A stretch of DNA of 15,729 bases, taken from NCBI GenBank assembly GCA_947311815.1, contig CAMZMA010000097.1:1-15729 (forward strand), given 5' to 3'. Origin of the DNA: an uncultured Flavobacteriaceae bacterium. Its GTDB lineage: Bacteria; Bacteroidota; Bacteroidia; Flavobacteriales; Flavobacteriaceae. A program made the position numbers and the translations under genes. Of the stretch, positions 6,323 through 13,621 are shown piece after piece. The notes beneath the pieces were generated by a model. The model ran no database searches. It was given only the letters and a program-made list of their open reading frames with translations, and had not been told where the DNA came from. Numbering within the stretch: position 1 is the first letter of the stretch; each line of letters begins with the position of its first letter.

Positions 6323-7156
6323 TTATTTTTCAATTGGCAAATCGTGTAAACTTCCCCATTCTGTCCAAGAACCATCATATACTGCTAGGTTTTTGTAACC
6401 CACCAAGGTAGCGGCTAAAGCCAATACACAAGCAGTGACACCAGAACCACAAGAAAAAATGAGTTGTTCCTTTTCTGTGACTAAATTAGTAAATTTATCT
6501 TTAATTTCTACGGATGATTTTAAAAAACCTTCGTCTAACAAGCTGGAATAAGGTACATTTTTAGAAGAGGGTATGTGTCCGCTTCGTAAACCTTCTCTTG
6601 GTTCGGGTACTTTTGCGTAAAATCTATCGAATGAGCGAGCGTCTAAAATTTGTATTCTGTCATCAGAAATAGCTTTTAAAACCCTGTTTTTATCTACAAA
6701 AAAAGAAGGGTTAAAATGGGCTTTGAAATCCCCTTTTTTGATTATTTCTTTTCTTTTTGATGGATTTTCTACTTCAAAACCTGCTTTTATCCACGCTGGT
6801 AAACCTCCGTTTAAAACGGCAATATTAGTGTGTCCCATACTTTTAAACATCCACCAAACTCTTGCGGACGAGTAGATACCCAAATCATCATACACCACAA
6901 TGGCAGTATCATTATTGATACCTAATTTTTGTGCTTTTTCTTGAAACATCTCCGAAGGTAACATTGTGTTAGGAAATGGAGCATTCTGTTCTGAAAAAGT
7001 GGTTTTAATATCAAAAAAATGAGCGTTTTTAAGTTGTTTTTTTAATGAAACAGCAGTGTTTTTATCGGTTGCTTTTTTTAGTGTTGCATCTAAAATGAGT
7101 ATGTTTTTTACATTAAGATTATTGTGCAACCAATTTACAGAAACTAAATTATCCAT
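6323..7156 (-). CDS. sseA: 3-mercaptopyruvate/thiosulfate sulfurtransferase (tandem rhodanese)
   Basis: A 277-residue enzyme with two rhodanese domains that transfers sulfane sulfur through a persulfide on one cysteine. The N-terminal domain (about 1-130) is non-catalytic and keeps DDLGIYSSARVWWMF and VLNGGLPAW. The C-terminal domain (about 150-277) has DARSFDRF, EPREGLRSGHIPSSKNVPY and the active loop CGSGVTAC (236-243). The C-G-S-G-V-T-A loop points to mercaptopyruvate rather than thiosulfate (C-R-K-G-V-T) preference. The ATG at 7156 is chosen; a TTG one codon earlier also keeps the frame. It lies 12 bp after the ATP-grasp gene and 14 bp before the small membrane protein, as an operon member. 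Whether it serves the same pathway or general sulfur metabolism is not clear from sequence. Confidence 0.9.
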   Translation of the reverse strand: MDNLVSVNWLHNNLNVKNILILDATLKKATDKNTAVSLKKQLKNAHFFDIKTTFSEQNAPFPNTMLPSEMFQEKAQKLGINNDTAIVVYDDLGIYSSARVWWMFKSMGHTNIAVLNGGLPAWIKAGFEVENPSKRKEIIKKGDFKAHFNPSFFVDKNRVLKAISDDRIQILDARSFDRFYAKVPEPREGLRSGHIPSSKNVPYSSLLDEGFLKSSVEIKDKFTNLVTEKEQLIFSCGSGVTACVLALAATLVGYKNLAVYDGSWTEWGSLHDLPIEK

Positions 7157-7168
7157 CAAACTCTCTAT

Positions 7169-8203
7169 TTACGCTTCATCAACAAAACGTTTTAAATCGG
7201 TAACACGCCTAAATGCAGCAGATTTTTCTAGCACTTTGCTTTCTAAAAAGTCAATTATTTTTTCTTGAATTTTTACTTTATACACTTTATTTATATAAGT
7301 AACGCCACCTGGACTCATTACATTTACTTCTACCAACATACCGCCAATAACATCAATACCCACAAAATACAACCCATCTTGCACTAATTTTGGTCCAATT
7401 TTAGCGCACAACATTTTTTCTTGTTTGGTTAATTTATGTTTTTGAACCGAACCACCTGCCGATACATTTGATCGATGGTCTTTCTCTCCAGGTACTCTTT
7501 TCATCGCACCAATCGGAATTCCATTGAGCATTAAAATACGTACATCTCCTTTATCTGCGCCTTCTATATATTCTTGTAAAATCACATAATCTGATGTTCC
7601 CATATTGCTATTTACATAAAAATCTAGCAACGAATTGATGTTTCCCATTGCAGCTTTTTCTATCAAAATAACGCCAGAACCTCCAAATCCATTTAAAGGC
7701 TTTAAAATCATTTTATCTGCTGTAGATTCTTCAATCATTCTGATTAAATATTCTTTATTTTTTGATACGTGTGTAACAGGAATAATTTCGTTATTAGGAT
7801 CATCAAAAACGGCGGTGTACAATTTATTGTTGGCAACTCGCATTCCTTGTAGAGAGTTTACGATAAAAACATCGTCTTTTACCGAGTCTAAAAAGTTTAA
7901 CATTAACGGATCTAAAGGCGGTTCTGCACGCATAAAAATAGCATCAAATCCTGCCAAAGGCAACATTTCTTCTCTTGTTGTTGCATTTTTATGAAAGGTT
8001 TTTAAATTAGAAGGTATTTTTTCCATCCTATTAATAACCGTACAAAATGCATTGGTAATACTATTTCTGATGGTTAAATTAGCTGGTGCACAAACCGCTA
8101 CACCGTGTCCTCTTTTTACACATTCGTGAATTAAACAAACAGTTGTATCATTTTCTGGTGATTGAATACTATCCCACGGATACATTAAAAAACAAATATT
8201 CAT
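7169..8203 (-). CDS. GshB-like ATP-grasp ligase (glutathione synthetase family)
   Basis: A 344-residue ATP-grasp amide ligase that resembles E. coli glutathione synthetase over its whole length. The N-terminal domain is ICFLMYPWDSI ... LAGFDAIFMRAEPPLDPL, where GshB has a similar I-M-R-x-x-P-P-F-D. The ATP-binding block is MILKPLNGFGGSGV (165-178). LQEYIEGADKGDVRILMLNG (209-228) and HRSNVSAGG (243-251) match the GshB lid and loop, and GIDVIGGMLVEVNVMSPGG (282-300) supplies the Mg ligands D284, E292 and N294. The expected chemistry is ATP-driven amide bond formation, classically adding glycine to gamma-glutamylcysteine. No GshA partner is visible, and the neighbours are an amidohydrolase and a QEGLA peptidase, so the true product may be another small peptide. 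It is the first gene of the tight operon, 72 bp after the symporter. Confidence 0.87.
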   Translation of the reverse strand: MNICFLMYPWDSIQSPENDTTVCLIHECVKRGHGVAVCAPANLTIRNSITNAFCTVINRMEKIPSNLKTFHKNATTREEMLPLAGFDAIFMRAEPPLDPLMLNFLDSVKDDVFIVNSLQGMRVANNKLYTAVFDDPNNEIIPVTHVSKNKEYLIRMIEESTADKMILKPLNGFGGSGVILIEKAAMGNINSLLDFYVNSNMGTSDYVILQEYIEGADKGDVRILMLNGIPIGAMKRVPGEKDHRSNVSAGGSVQKHKLTKQEKMLCAKIGPKLVQDGLYFVGIDVIGGMLVEVNVMSPGGVTYINKVYKVKIQEKIIDFLESKVLEKSAAFRRVTDLKRFVDEA

Positions 8204-8275
8204 AATCTTAATCGTTTAGTTGATGATTTGATGAAACTTTTTTAACTTTAAAAACGTTTCAACTTTTTTAACTAC

Positions 8276-9583
8276 TTAATTACCCTCTTCATAATTATCA
8301 TCCCAATTTTTCACATTCGGTTCTCCTAATTTATCTACCGATTTTGCTACCAACATAGAAACGGCAGCATCACCAGTAACATTTACTACGGTTCTACACA
8401 TATCTAAAGGTCTATCTACCGCAAAAATAAGCGCTAAACCTGCTTCTGGTATTCCTGCATATCCTAACACACCTACCAACATTACCATTCCTGCTCCTGG
8501 TACTGCTGCAGAACCAATGGATGCCATGGTTGCCGTAGCAATAATTCCTAATTGCGTACCAAACGTTAAATCCATACCAAAAGCTTGTGCAATAAATACA
8601 GCGGCAACTGCTTGGTACAAACTTGTTCCATCCATATTAATAGTAGCTCCAATAGGCAATACAAAACTGGCTACTTCTTCTTCTACACCAATATGCTCGG
8701 TAACTCTTTCCATTGTAACGGGTAATGTTGCGGCACTAGAACTGGTAGAAAATGCTAATAATTGTGCGGGCGACATCGCTTTCATAAAAAAACTTGGTTT
8801 TCTTTTGGTAAATACAAATACCAACATATTGTAAAACACAATCATAATCATCAACCCTAAAACAACGGTTAAGGCATACCAACCGAGTGCTTTAAATAAA
8901 TCGAGACTTGGCGATTCTACCACCAAAGCTGCCAACAAAGCAAATACACCATAAGGTGCTGCAAGCATAATTAAATCGACCATTTTTAAAATGACTTCGT
9001 TAAATCCGCTAAAAAATTCTTTGACAATTTTTCCTTTTTCTTCTGGAATTAAAATCAACCCGATACCAAAAAAGACAGCAAAAAAGATAATTTGTAACAT
9101 ATTTCTATTACTTGTTGCCGATTTAAATATATTTTGTGGTACTAAATCTACCAAAGCCTGTAAAGGCCCTGTTTGTTTTTGATTTTTTGCTTCTGCTTTA
9201 TATTTTGTGGTATTATCTCCATAATTTTTTACCATTTCGGTTCTGGTAGATTCAGTTATAGATTTCCCTGGATTGATAATATTTACCAATACCAAACCAA
9301 TAGAAACCGCAATTACAGTGGTTATAATATAAGTGACAATAGTTCTTCCTCCCATTTTAGAGAGTTTAGAAATGTCTTTTAAATCGGCAACACCTGTTAT
9401 TAAAGCGGCAAGAATTAACGGAATGGCAATTAATTTTAACGAATTGATAAAGATTTTACCAAAGGGTTTGATCCAATCTTGAACGATTTCTTTACCTCCA
9501 TCAATATTAGCCATAATAACTCCAACGATAACTCCAAAGAGCATTCCTAATAATATTTTCCAATGTAATGCTAGTTTCTTCAT
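8276..9583 (-). CDS. Dicarboxylate/acidic amino acid:cation symporter (SDF/DAACS family)
   Basis: A 435-residue inner-membrane symporter of the glutamate transporter family, which imports acidic amino acids or C4-dicarboxylates with Na+ or H+. Family hallmarks are the HP1 serine-rich tip STSSSAATLP (279-288), NMDGT in TM7 (316-320), the HP2 region SIGSAAVPGAG (355-365) and TM8 RPLDMCRTVVNVTGD (391-405). D394, R397, N401 and D405 carry the same numbers as in the archaeal transporter GltPh; R397 favours an acidic substrate such as glutamate or aspartate. The start at MKKLALHWKI gives a normal first helix. It is co-directional with the ATP-grasp gene 72 bp downstream, with no clear terminator between, and diverges from the DUF937 gene. 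It may supply glutamate to the operon, but the link is inference. Confidence 0.93.
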   Translation of the reverse strand: MKKLALHWKILLGMLFGVIVGVIMANIDGGKEIVQDWIKPFGKIFINSLKLIAIPLILAALITGVADLKDISKLSKMGGRTIVTYIITTVIAVSIGLVLVNIINPGKSITESTRTEMVKNYGDNTTKYKAEAKNQKQTGPLQALVDLVPQNIFKSATSNRNMLQIIFFAVFFGIGLILIPEEKGKIVKEFFSGFNEVILKMVDLIMLAAPYGVFALLAALVVESPSLDLFKALGWYALTVVLGLMIMIVFYNMLVFVFTKRKPSFFMKAMSPAQLLAFSTSSSAATLPVTMERVTEHIGVEEEVASFVLPIGATINMDGTSLYQAVAAVFIAQAFGMDLTFGTQLGIIATATMASIGSAAVPGAGMVMLVGVLGYAGIPEAGLALIFAVDRPLDMCRTVVNVTGDAAVSMLVAKSVDKLGEPNVKNWDDNYEEGN

Positions 9584-9708
9584 GTAATAAATTTATATGT
9601 TTTAAGATTTTTGAAAGGTAAAAAAATATTTTTATTATTTTGTTACTTTTATTTGTATATTGTGTCATATTAAAAATAACAAATACTAACAATTAAAATC
9701 AAAAAAAA

Positions 9709-10341
9709 ATGGCAGGAATTTTAGACTTATTAAACAGCGACTTAGGAAAATCAATCATTTCTGGTGTAGCTGGTTCTACAGGGCAAGATGCAAACAAAAC
9801 AGGTAGCGTATTAACAATGGCTTTACCCGTTTTAATGAAAGCAATGCAACGTAATGCAGCAACTCCTGAAGGTGCAGCAGGTTTAATGAAAGCAATCGAG
9901 AAAAAGCACGACGGAAGTATCTTAGATAATTTAGGAGATTTATTTAAAGGAGGTGTAGATAGCAATGTTTTAAATGATGGAAGTAAAATTTTAGGACATG
10001 TTTTAGGAAACAAACAACAAGGAGTACAACAAGTTATCAGTCAAAAAGCAGGTATTGATGCTAGTTCTGTAGGTAATATTTTAAAAGTTGCAGCCCCAAT
10101 ATTAATGGGGGTTTTAGGAAAACAAACAAGACAAAACAAAGTGCAAAACCCTTCTGATTTAGGTGGTTTATTAGGAGGATTATTAGGAGGAAACTCTACA
10201 CAAAACGAACAAAGCTTTTTAGAAAAAATATTAGACGCAGATGGCGACGGTAGTATTATTGATGATGTTGCTGGCATGGTTTTAGGCGGCGGTAAAAAAG
10301 GAGGCTTAGGCGGACTTTTAGGAGGATTGTTTGGAAAATAA
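9709..10341 (+). CDS. DUF937 family protein with EF-hand-like loop and Gly/Leu-rich tail
   Basis: A 210-residue soluble protein of the DUF937 (YidB-related) family, function unknown. The N-terminal half (about 1-140) has the typical helical pattern: MAGILDLLNSDLGKSIISGV, LTMALPVLMKAMQRNAATPE, HDGSILDNLGDLF, and a second similar half with VQQVISQKAGIDASSVGNIL and ILMGVLGK. The C-terminal part has LGGLLGGLLGG (151-161), an EF-hand-like calcium loop DADGDGSIIDD (176-186), and a second LGGLLGGLFG (200-209). No signal peptide is seen. It is a single-gene unit with an AT-rich leader of about 60 bp and no exact promoter match, closed by a strong terminator. The start is the only ATG consistent with the family N-terminus and follows an A-rich leader. 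Confidence 0.88.
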   Translation: MAGILDLLNSDLGKSIISGVAGSTGQDANKTGSVLTMALPVLMKAMQRNAATPEGAAGLMKAIEKKHDGSILDNLGDLFKGGVDSNVLNDGSKILGHVLGNKQQGVQQVISQKAGIDASSVGNILKVAAPILMGVLGKQTRQNKVQNPSDLGGLLGGLLGGNSTQNEQSFLEKILDADGDGSIIDDVAGMVLGGGKKGGLGGLLGGLFGK

Positions 10342-10362
10342 ACAACAAAAAACAATGTATAT

Positions 10363-10393
10363 AAAAAGCCTTCTCAAATGAGAAGGCTTTTTT
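10363..10393. terminator. Bidirectional intrinsic terminator between the DUF937 gene and aconitase
   Basis: A 14-bp stem (10363-10376 with 10379-10392, core AGCCTTCTCA/TGAGAAGGCT), a 2-nt minimal loop, and A- and T-tracts at its two ends. It lies 21 bp after the DUF937 stop and 21 bp after the aconitase stop on the other strand, so it serves both convergent genes. Confidence 0.93.
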
Positions 10394-10413
10394 ACATTAG
10401 AATAAACTGTAAT

Positions 10414-12678
10414 TTATCCGTTTTGTTTTTTAATCAAATTCAAAGCAGAACCTTCATCGTACCAATCAATTTGGCTTTGATTATATGTGTGGTTTACTTT
10501 TATTAGATCTTTACTTCCATCAGCATGAACAATTTCAATAGTTAATGGCTTGTTTGGTGCAAAATCTTTTAAATCAACAAAATTAAATGTATCATCTTCT
10601 TTTATTAAATCATAATCTGCTTCATTAGTAAACGTTAATCCTAACATTCCTTGTTTTTTCAGATTTGTTTCGTGTATTCTAGCAAAAGATTTTACAATTA
10701 CCGCAACCACACCTAAATGACGTGGCTCCATAGCTGCATGCTCTCTAGATGAACCTTCGCCATAATTATGATCTCCTACAACAATTGTTTTAATGCCTGC
10801 TGCTTTGTATGCACGTGCTGTTTTTGGTACAGCATCATAATCGCCTGTTAATTGATTTTTGATAAAATTAGTTTTCTTACCAAAAGCATTTACCGCTCCT
10901 ATTAAACAGTTGTTAGATATATTATCTAAATGACCTCTATAACGTAACCAAGGGCCTGCCATAGAAATATGATCTGTCGTACATTTTCCAAATGCTTTAA
11001 TTAATAATTTTGCTCCCGTAATATCTCTACCTATTGGCGTAAACGGAGTCAATAATTCTAAGCGTTCAGAAGTAGGACTTACCACAACATCAATACCGCT
11101 ACCATCTTCAATAGGCGCTAAATACCCATCATCTTTTACTTCAAAACCTTTGGTAGGTAATTCCCATCCTGTTGGTTCATCTAACATTACTTTTTCGCCA
11201 TTTTCATTGATAAGACTATCTGTAATCGGATTAAAATCTAATCGTCCAGAAATAGCAATAGCGGCTACCATTTCTGGTGATGCTACAAATGCATGGGTAT
11301 TCGGGTTTCCGTCAGCACGTTTTGCGAAGTTTCTATTAAAAGAATGTACAATACTATTTTTTGGTGCGTTTTTAGGATCTTCATAACGTCCCCATTGACC
11401 AATACAAGGACCACAAGCATTGGTAAAAATTTTAGCGTTTAAATTTTCGAAAACTGCTAAAATACCATCTCTATCTGCAGTATAACGCACTTTTTCTGAA
11501 CCTGGATTGATACCAAATTCTGCTTTCGTTTTCAGTCCTTTATCAATAGCTTGTTGCGCAATTGAAGCAGCTCTAGATAAATCTTCATACGATGAATTGG
11601 TACAAGAACCTATTAAACCCCATTCTACTTGCAAAGGCCATCCATTTTTGGTTGCTTTTTCTGTCATTGATCCTACTTTAGTAGCTAAATCTGGCGAAAA
11701 AGGACCGTTAATATGTGGCATTAATGTGTCTAAATTGATTTCAATCACTTCATCAAAATAGTTCTCAGGATTTGCATACACTTCGGCATCACCCGTTAAA
11801 TATTCTTTAATTTTATTTGCTTCATCTGCAACATCTGCCCTTTCTGTGGCACGTAAATAACGCTCCATAGACTCGTCATAACCAAACGTAGAAGTGGTCG
11901 CTCCTATTTCTGCTCCCATATTACAAATAGTTCCTTTTCCTGTACATGAAATAGCGGTTGCGCCATCGCCAAAATATTCTACAATTGCTCCTGTACCTCC
12001 TTTGGCAGTTACAATTCCTGCAACTTTTAAAATCACATCTTTTGGGGCAGTCCAACCTGATAATTTACCTGTTAGTTTTACACCAATTAGTTTAGGAAAT
12101 TTTAATTCCCATGGCATTCCTGCCATCACATCAACTGCATCTGCGCCTCCTACTCCAATTGCTACCATTCCTAAACCTCCCGCATTTACGGTGTGCGAAT
12201 CTGTACCAATCATCATTCCTCCAGGAAATGCATAATTTTCTAAAACCACTTGATGTATAATACCTGCTCCTGGTTTCCAAAAACCGATGCCGTATTTATT
12301 AGAAACCGATTCTAAGAAATTAAAAACCTCATTACTATTATTAAGTGCTGCTTGTAAATCAGTACTCGCTCCGTTTTTTGCTTGAATTAAATGATCGCAA
12401 TGTACCGTTGTTGGTACTGCAACTTTATTTTTACCTGCTTGCATAAATTGCAACAATGCCATTTGAGCTGTTGCATCTTGACATGCAATTCTATCTGGTG
12501 CAAAATCTACATAATCTTTTCCTCTTACAAATGCTTTGTTTGGTGTTCCATCCCAAAGATGCGTGTATAAAATCTTTTCTGCTAATGTTAAAGGTTTTCC
12601 TGTAATTGCACGAGCTGCATCTACACGTTCTACCATTTTGGCATATACTCCTTTAATCATATCTATATCAAAAGCCAT
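10414..12678 (-). CDS. acn: Aconitate hydratase (mitochondrial-type aconitase)
   Basis: A 754-residue cytoplasmic [4Fe-4S] enzyme of the TCA cycle that interconverts citrate and isocitrate through cis-aconitate. The cluster ligands are C359 in IGSCTNSSYEDL and C422/C425 in NACGPCIGQWGR. Substrate-site blocks are TVHCDHLIQA (91-100), IGTDSHTVNAGGLG (157-170) and, in the C-terminal swivel domain, GDHNYGEGSSREHAAMEPRH (635-654). The length of about 750 residues and the CGPCIGQW signature fit the mitochondrial-type aconitase rather than the longer AcnA or AcnB types. The start at MAFDIDMIKG is preceded at a sensible distance by a TAATTTTG promoter box. It is a monocistronic unit between that promoter and the bidirectional terminator. 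Confidence 0.96.
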   Translation of the reverse strand: MAFDIDMIKGVYAKMVERVDAARAITGKPLTLAEKILYTHLWDGTPNKAFVRGKDYVDFAPDRIACQDATAQMALLQFMQAGKNKVAVPTTVHCDHLIQAKNGASTDLQAALNNSNEVFNFLESVSNKYGIGFWKPGAGIIHQVVLENYAFPGGMMIGTDSHTVNAGGLGMVAIGVGGADAVDVMAGMPWELKFPKLIGVKLTGKLSGWTAPKDVILKVAGIVTAKGGTGAIVEYFGDGATAISCTGKGTICNMGAEIGATTSTFGYDESMERYLRATERADVADEANKIKEYLTGDAEVYANPENYFDEVIEINLDTLMPHINGPFSPDLATKVGSMTEKATKNGWPLQVEWGLIGSCTNSSYEDLSRAASIAQQAIDKGLKTKAEFGINPGSEKVRYTADRDGILAVFENLNAKIFTNACGPCIGQWGRYEDPKNAPKNSIVHSFNRNFAKRADGNPNTHAFVASPEMVAAIAISGRLDFNPITDSLINENGEKVMLDEPTGWELPTKGFEVKDDGYLAPIEDGSGIDVVVSPTSERLELLTPFTPIGRDITGAKLLIKAFGKCTTDHISMAGPWLRYRGHLDNISNNCLIGAVNAFGKKTNFIKNQLTGDYDAVPKTARAYKAAGIKTIVVGDHNYGEGSSREHAAMEPRHLGVVAVIVKSFARIHETNLKKQGMLGLTFTNEADYDLIKEDDTFNFVDLKDFAPNKPLTIEIVHADGSKDLIKVNHTYNQSQIDWYDEGSALNLIKKQNG

Positions 12679-12711
12679 AGTGTCTTAGTTTTTGGTTAAT
12701 TTTTTCTTTTG

Positions 12712-12719
12712 CAAAATTA
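12712..12719 (-). promoter_or_regulatory. Candidate -7 promoter box (TAATTTTG) for aconitase
   Basis: On the minus strand TAATTTTG fits TAnnTTTG and ends 33 bp before the aconitase ATG, giving a leader of about 25 nt. A TTG lies about 29 bp further upstream, farther than usual for a -33 element, so only the -7 box is well supported. Confidence 0.5.
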
Positions 12720-12906
12720 CGATTTTTAATCGATTTTTAAAAAATAAACAACATATTAGCCGTATTAATAAGATATCAATAATTATTACCGACAAAAACA
12801 AGATTTTAATAATTACTAAAAAATAAAACGTTAGTTTTTTATCAAATTCATAATTAAAAAACACAAAATAAATGTAATTTTTTTCTTGAAAAAGGTGCTT
12901 TTGATA

Positions 12907-13218
12907 AAAAAAGCAGACCAGTAAGCCGGATCCTGTTTCCGACATGACATCGGACTCTTATCATTTATCTAGTTCTAAAATTACTCTTAGAATCTATCTG
13001 CCTACCCTTTAGAATCGAGCGAGTAGCTCTCAAACTCTAGTTTACTTGACATTGCACCGTATAGAGTTTACCTGGTTTCACTACAGCCTAACTGTACATT
13101 CTTTCTGTTGCACTGGTCCTCAACTCACGTTGGACGGGTGTTATCCGCTATACTACTCTTTGGTGTCCAGACTTTCCTTTCCGAATCTAGTTCAGAACGA
13201 TAAGATTGGTCTGCTTAT
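12907..13218 (-). ncRNA. rnpB: RNase P RNA (bacterial type A)
   Basis: This is the catalytic RNA of RNase P, which matures tRNA 5' ends. On the minus strand the RNA opens with AAGCAGACCA (about 13216-13207) and closes with the exact complement UGGUCUGCUU (12920-12911), forming helix P1. Conserved cores are all present: GGAAAGUCUGGACACC (near 13177-13162), AGUGCAACAGAAA (about 13115-13102), GAAACCAGGUAAACUC (about 13081-13066), AGAUAAAUGAUAAG (12970-12957) and ACAGGAUCCGGCUUA (12936-12922). A U-tract follows the 3' end (12910-12906). The ends are inferred from P1 pairing and the upstream promoter, so they may be off by a few bases. Apparent small reading frames across this stretch are not genes. 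Confidence 0.97.
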
Positions 13219-13230
13219 TTTTTATGATTA

Positions 13231-13238
13231 CAAATTTA
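13231..13238 (-). promoter_or_regulatory. rnpB promoter -7 box (TAAATTTG)
   Basis: On the minus strand TAAATTTG fits TAnnTTTG and lies 13 bp before the inferred 5' end of RNase P RNA. With the usual spacing, transcription would begin at about 13218-13225, matching the P1 helix start. Confidence 0.65.
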
Positions 13239-13254
13239 CAATTTTTCTATCCAT

Positions 13255-13283
13255 AAAAAAACCCACTCAATAAATTGAGTGGG
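13255..13283 (-). terminator. Intrinsic terminator just upstream of the rnpB promoter
   Basis: On the minus strand a perfect 9-bp stem CCCACTCAA/TTGAGTGGG with a 4-nt loop (13283-13262) is followed by seven Ts (13261-13255). It ends a minus-strand transcript coming from the right: either grpE-dnaJ with a 3' tail of about 340 nt or a separate small RNA. Confidence 0.88.
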
Positions 13284-13331
13284 AAAATTGCTATGAAAAA
13301 GAAAAAGTGTTGCTGATAAATCAACAACACT
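13255..13331 (-). ncRNA. Candidate small RNA between dnaJ and rnpB
   Basis: On the minus strand TACATTTG (13340-13333) fits the Bacteroidota -7 box, and the next bases begin a 9-bp stem-loop (13330-13307, GUGUUGUUG pairing with CAGCAACAC, one G-U pair, 6-nt loop). A U-rich linker then leads to the strong terminator at 13283-13255, giving an RNA of about 75 nt. No start codon or reading frame fits. The alternative is that the first hairpin, itself followed by UUUUUCUUUUU, is the first of two tandem terminators for dnaJ and the promoter match is chance. No known RNA family is recognised. Confidence 0.4.
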
Positions 13332-13340
13332 GCAAATGTA

Positions 13341-13621
13341 ATACATATTTTAATATAAAAAAGAATTTTCTTAAAAAATTCACGGGAAAAACTCATACTT
13401 TTTACGAAAGCCATAAATTCACGAATCTTTTTTTAAAGCTGCAAAGAATTATTGCTAAATGAACTCGAATCTCTAAAAAATTCTTTGCTTTTTTAATTTT
13501 TTGAATTATAAAATCGCTACTATAAACTAAAATTTGTGAACTTATTTGCCGACAAATACGATTCGTGGTAAAAAATCAGCAAAATAAAAGTATGTGTTTG
13601 CTCTGTTAAAAATTTTTAAAA
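13341..13621. repeat. Non-coding spacer between dnaJ and the candidate RNA, with inverted repeats
   Basis: No reading frame of note. CACGAATC (13420-13427) is matched by GATTCGTG (13560-13567) in inverted orientation across about 130 bp, and nested inside it GCAAAGAATT (13441-13450) pairs with AATTCTTTGC (13479-13488). AAATTCACG occurs twice (near 13375 and 13415). This resembles worn copies of the 'cacgaattcgtg' style repeats that I associate with flavobacterial intergenic DNA. It also forms the 3' flank of dnaJ. Confidence 0.4.

Noticed and set aside
9699..10013. Long minus-strand frames opposite the DUF937 gene (also 10041-10355)
   Set aside because: They are shadows of the DUF937 gene; their Pro-rich content mirrors its Gly- and Leu-rich codons.
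11894..12235. Plus-strand frames inside aconitase and other large genes
   Set aside because: They are antisense shadows with Ala/Pro-rich translations and no homology or start context.
12685..12945. Minus-strand reading frame of 86 codons upstream of aconitase
   Set aside because: It is low-complexity AT-rich sequence, overlaps the aconitase promoter and the 3' end of rnpB, and resembles no protein.
13046..13273. Plus-strand reading frame of 75 codons
   Set aside because: It lies antisense to RNase P RNA, whose conserved cores explain the sequence.
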